Made by a program: the position numbers and the translations under genes. From Flavobacteriales bacterium UBA5869 (GTDB lineage Bacteria > Bacteroidota > Bacteroidia > Flavobacteriales_D > Crocinitomicaceae): DNA of 6,314 nt. The stretch spans positions 12,732 through 19,045 of the forward strand of contig DJFP01000072.1 in the NCBI GenBank assembly GCA_002432565.1, in the 5' to 3' direction. Positions 6,006 through 6,314 of this stretch are shown piece by piece (position 1 is the stretch's first letter; every line of letters begins with the position of its first letter). The notes beneath the pieces were generated by a model. That model was not told where the DNA came from, did not search any database, and saw only the letters and a program-made list of their open reading frames with translations.

Positions 6006-6314
6006 TTAAATGATTACCCTGCGTCCGATAGGACCTTCGCAGAATAACAAATCAAGAATAGAAACCTGCGGATTGAATTGCTTTTGAGTATATAATACCT
6101 GGTTGTATTCTCCGGTCATTTTTAAATTTTCATAGTCACAAGTCCGGTGATCTTCCGGGTATGAAGCCTCATACTTTTCTGTGAATGAAAAATCAACGTG
6201 CAATTGATAGGTGTCTAAAAAGAATTGCGTGATTTCCAGGTCAAAATCAACCAGGAATTGATGCTTTTTGAAAAGCAATTTTTCAATATCAGAAGCGTAG
6301 TGCTCAAAATAGGG
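6006..6314 (-). CDS. WbqC-family protein, C-terminal part (5' end outside the window)
   Basis: The minus-strand frame is open from the window edge to a TAA at 6006-6008 and gives the last 102 residues. The fragment begins PYFEHYASDIEKLL and ends with YTQKQFNPQVSILDLLFCEGP. Both match the WbqC-like family (Pfam WbqC), where an 'S/PYFEHY' segment lies about mid-protein and 'F.P.LSILDLLFNEGP' lies close to the C-terminus. A TTG at 6276-6278 could be read as a start, but the family match continues upstream of it, so the gene is truncated by the window edge, not short. WbqC proteins take their name from O-antigen gene clusters and are often assumed to act in surface-polysaccharide synthesis; the precise reaction is poorly defined. 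In many Flavobacteriia the gene sits next to lepB and dapB, which cannot be checked here. The usual N of the 'LFNEGP' signature is C here (LLFCEGP). Confidence 0.85.
   Translation of the reverse strand, partial: PYFEHYASDIEKLLFKKHQFLVDFDLEITQFFLDTYQLHVDFSFTEKYEASYPEDHRTCDYENLKMTGEYNQVLYTQKQFNPQVSILDLLFCEGPIGRRVII

Overview
The window reads as chromosomal DNA from a member of the Bacteroidota, most likely the order Flavobacteriales. This is inferred from gene content and style. The RecQ is of the short type with a zinc site near its C-terminus. The two secreted proteins have signal peptides ending in 'FGQ' and 'FSQ'. A WbqC-family protein and a type II branched-chain aminotransferase are present, and A-rich leaders take the place of Shine-Dalgarno sites. 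I would not name a genus from this sequence.

Layout. Positions 1-111 (+) are the last 36 codons of an unidentified gene ending in a short coiled coil. It runs tail-to-tail into recQ (80-1972, -), and the two coding regions overlap by 32 bp. Immediately upstream of recQ on the same strand, with a 12-nt gap, lies a gene for an exported protein with a C-terminal DUF3298/RsiV-like domain (1985-3109, -). A divergent intergenic region follows, then ilvE (3260-4327, +), which ends in a strong intrinsic terminator (4352-4388). After that comes a gene for an exported protein with a carboxypeptidase-regulatory-like N-terminal domain and a probable beta-propeller (4433-5815, +). Its start should be placed at 4433, not in the terminator hairpin. 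A 190-bp convergent intergenic region (5816-6005) carries a CTAA-rich stretch with an imperfect hairpin and a very AT-rich tract. The window closes with the 3' part of a WbqC-family gene (6006-6314, -), whose N-terminal part lies beyond the edge.

How the genes work together. I see no shared pathway: the genes cover DNA repair (RecQ), amino-acid metabolism (IlvE), two envelope or periplasmic proteins of unknown role, and a protein family linked to surface glycans. The secreted DUF3298 protein and RecQ are probably co-transcribed, but no functional link is evident. I found no mobile element, CRISPR array, tRNA, rRNA, phage gene or defence system. This looks like an ordinary housekeeping region, and the findings below are correspondingly modest.
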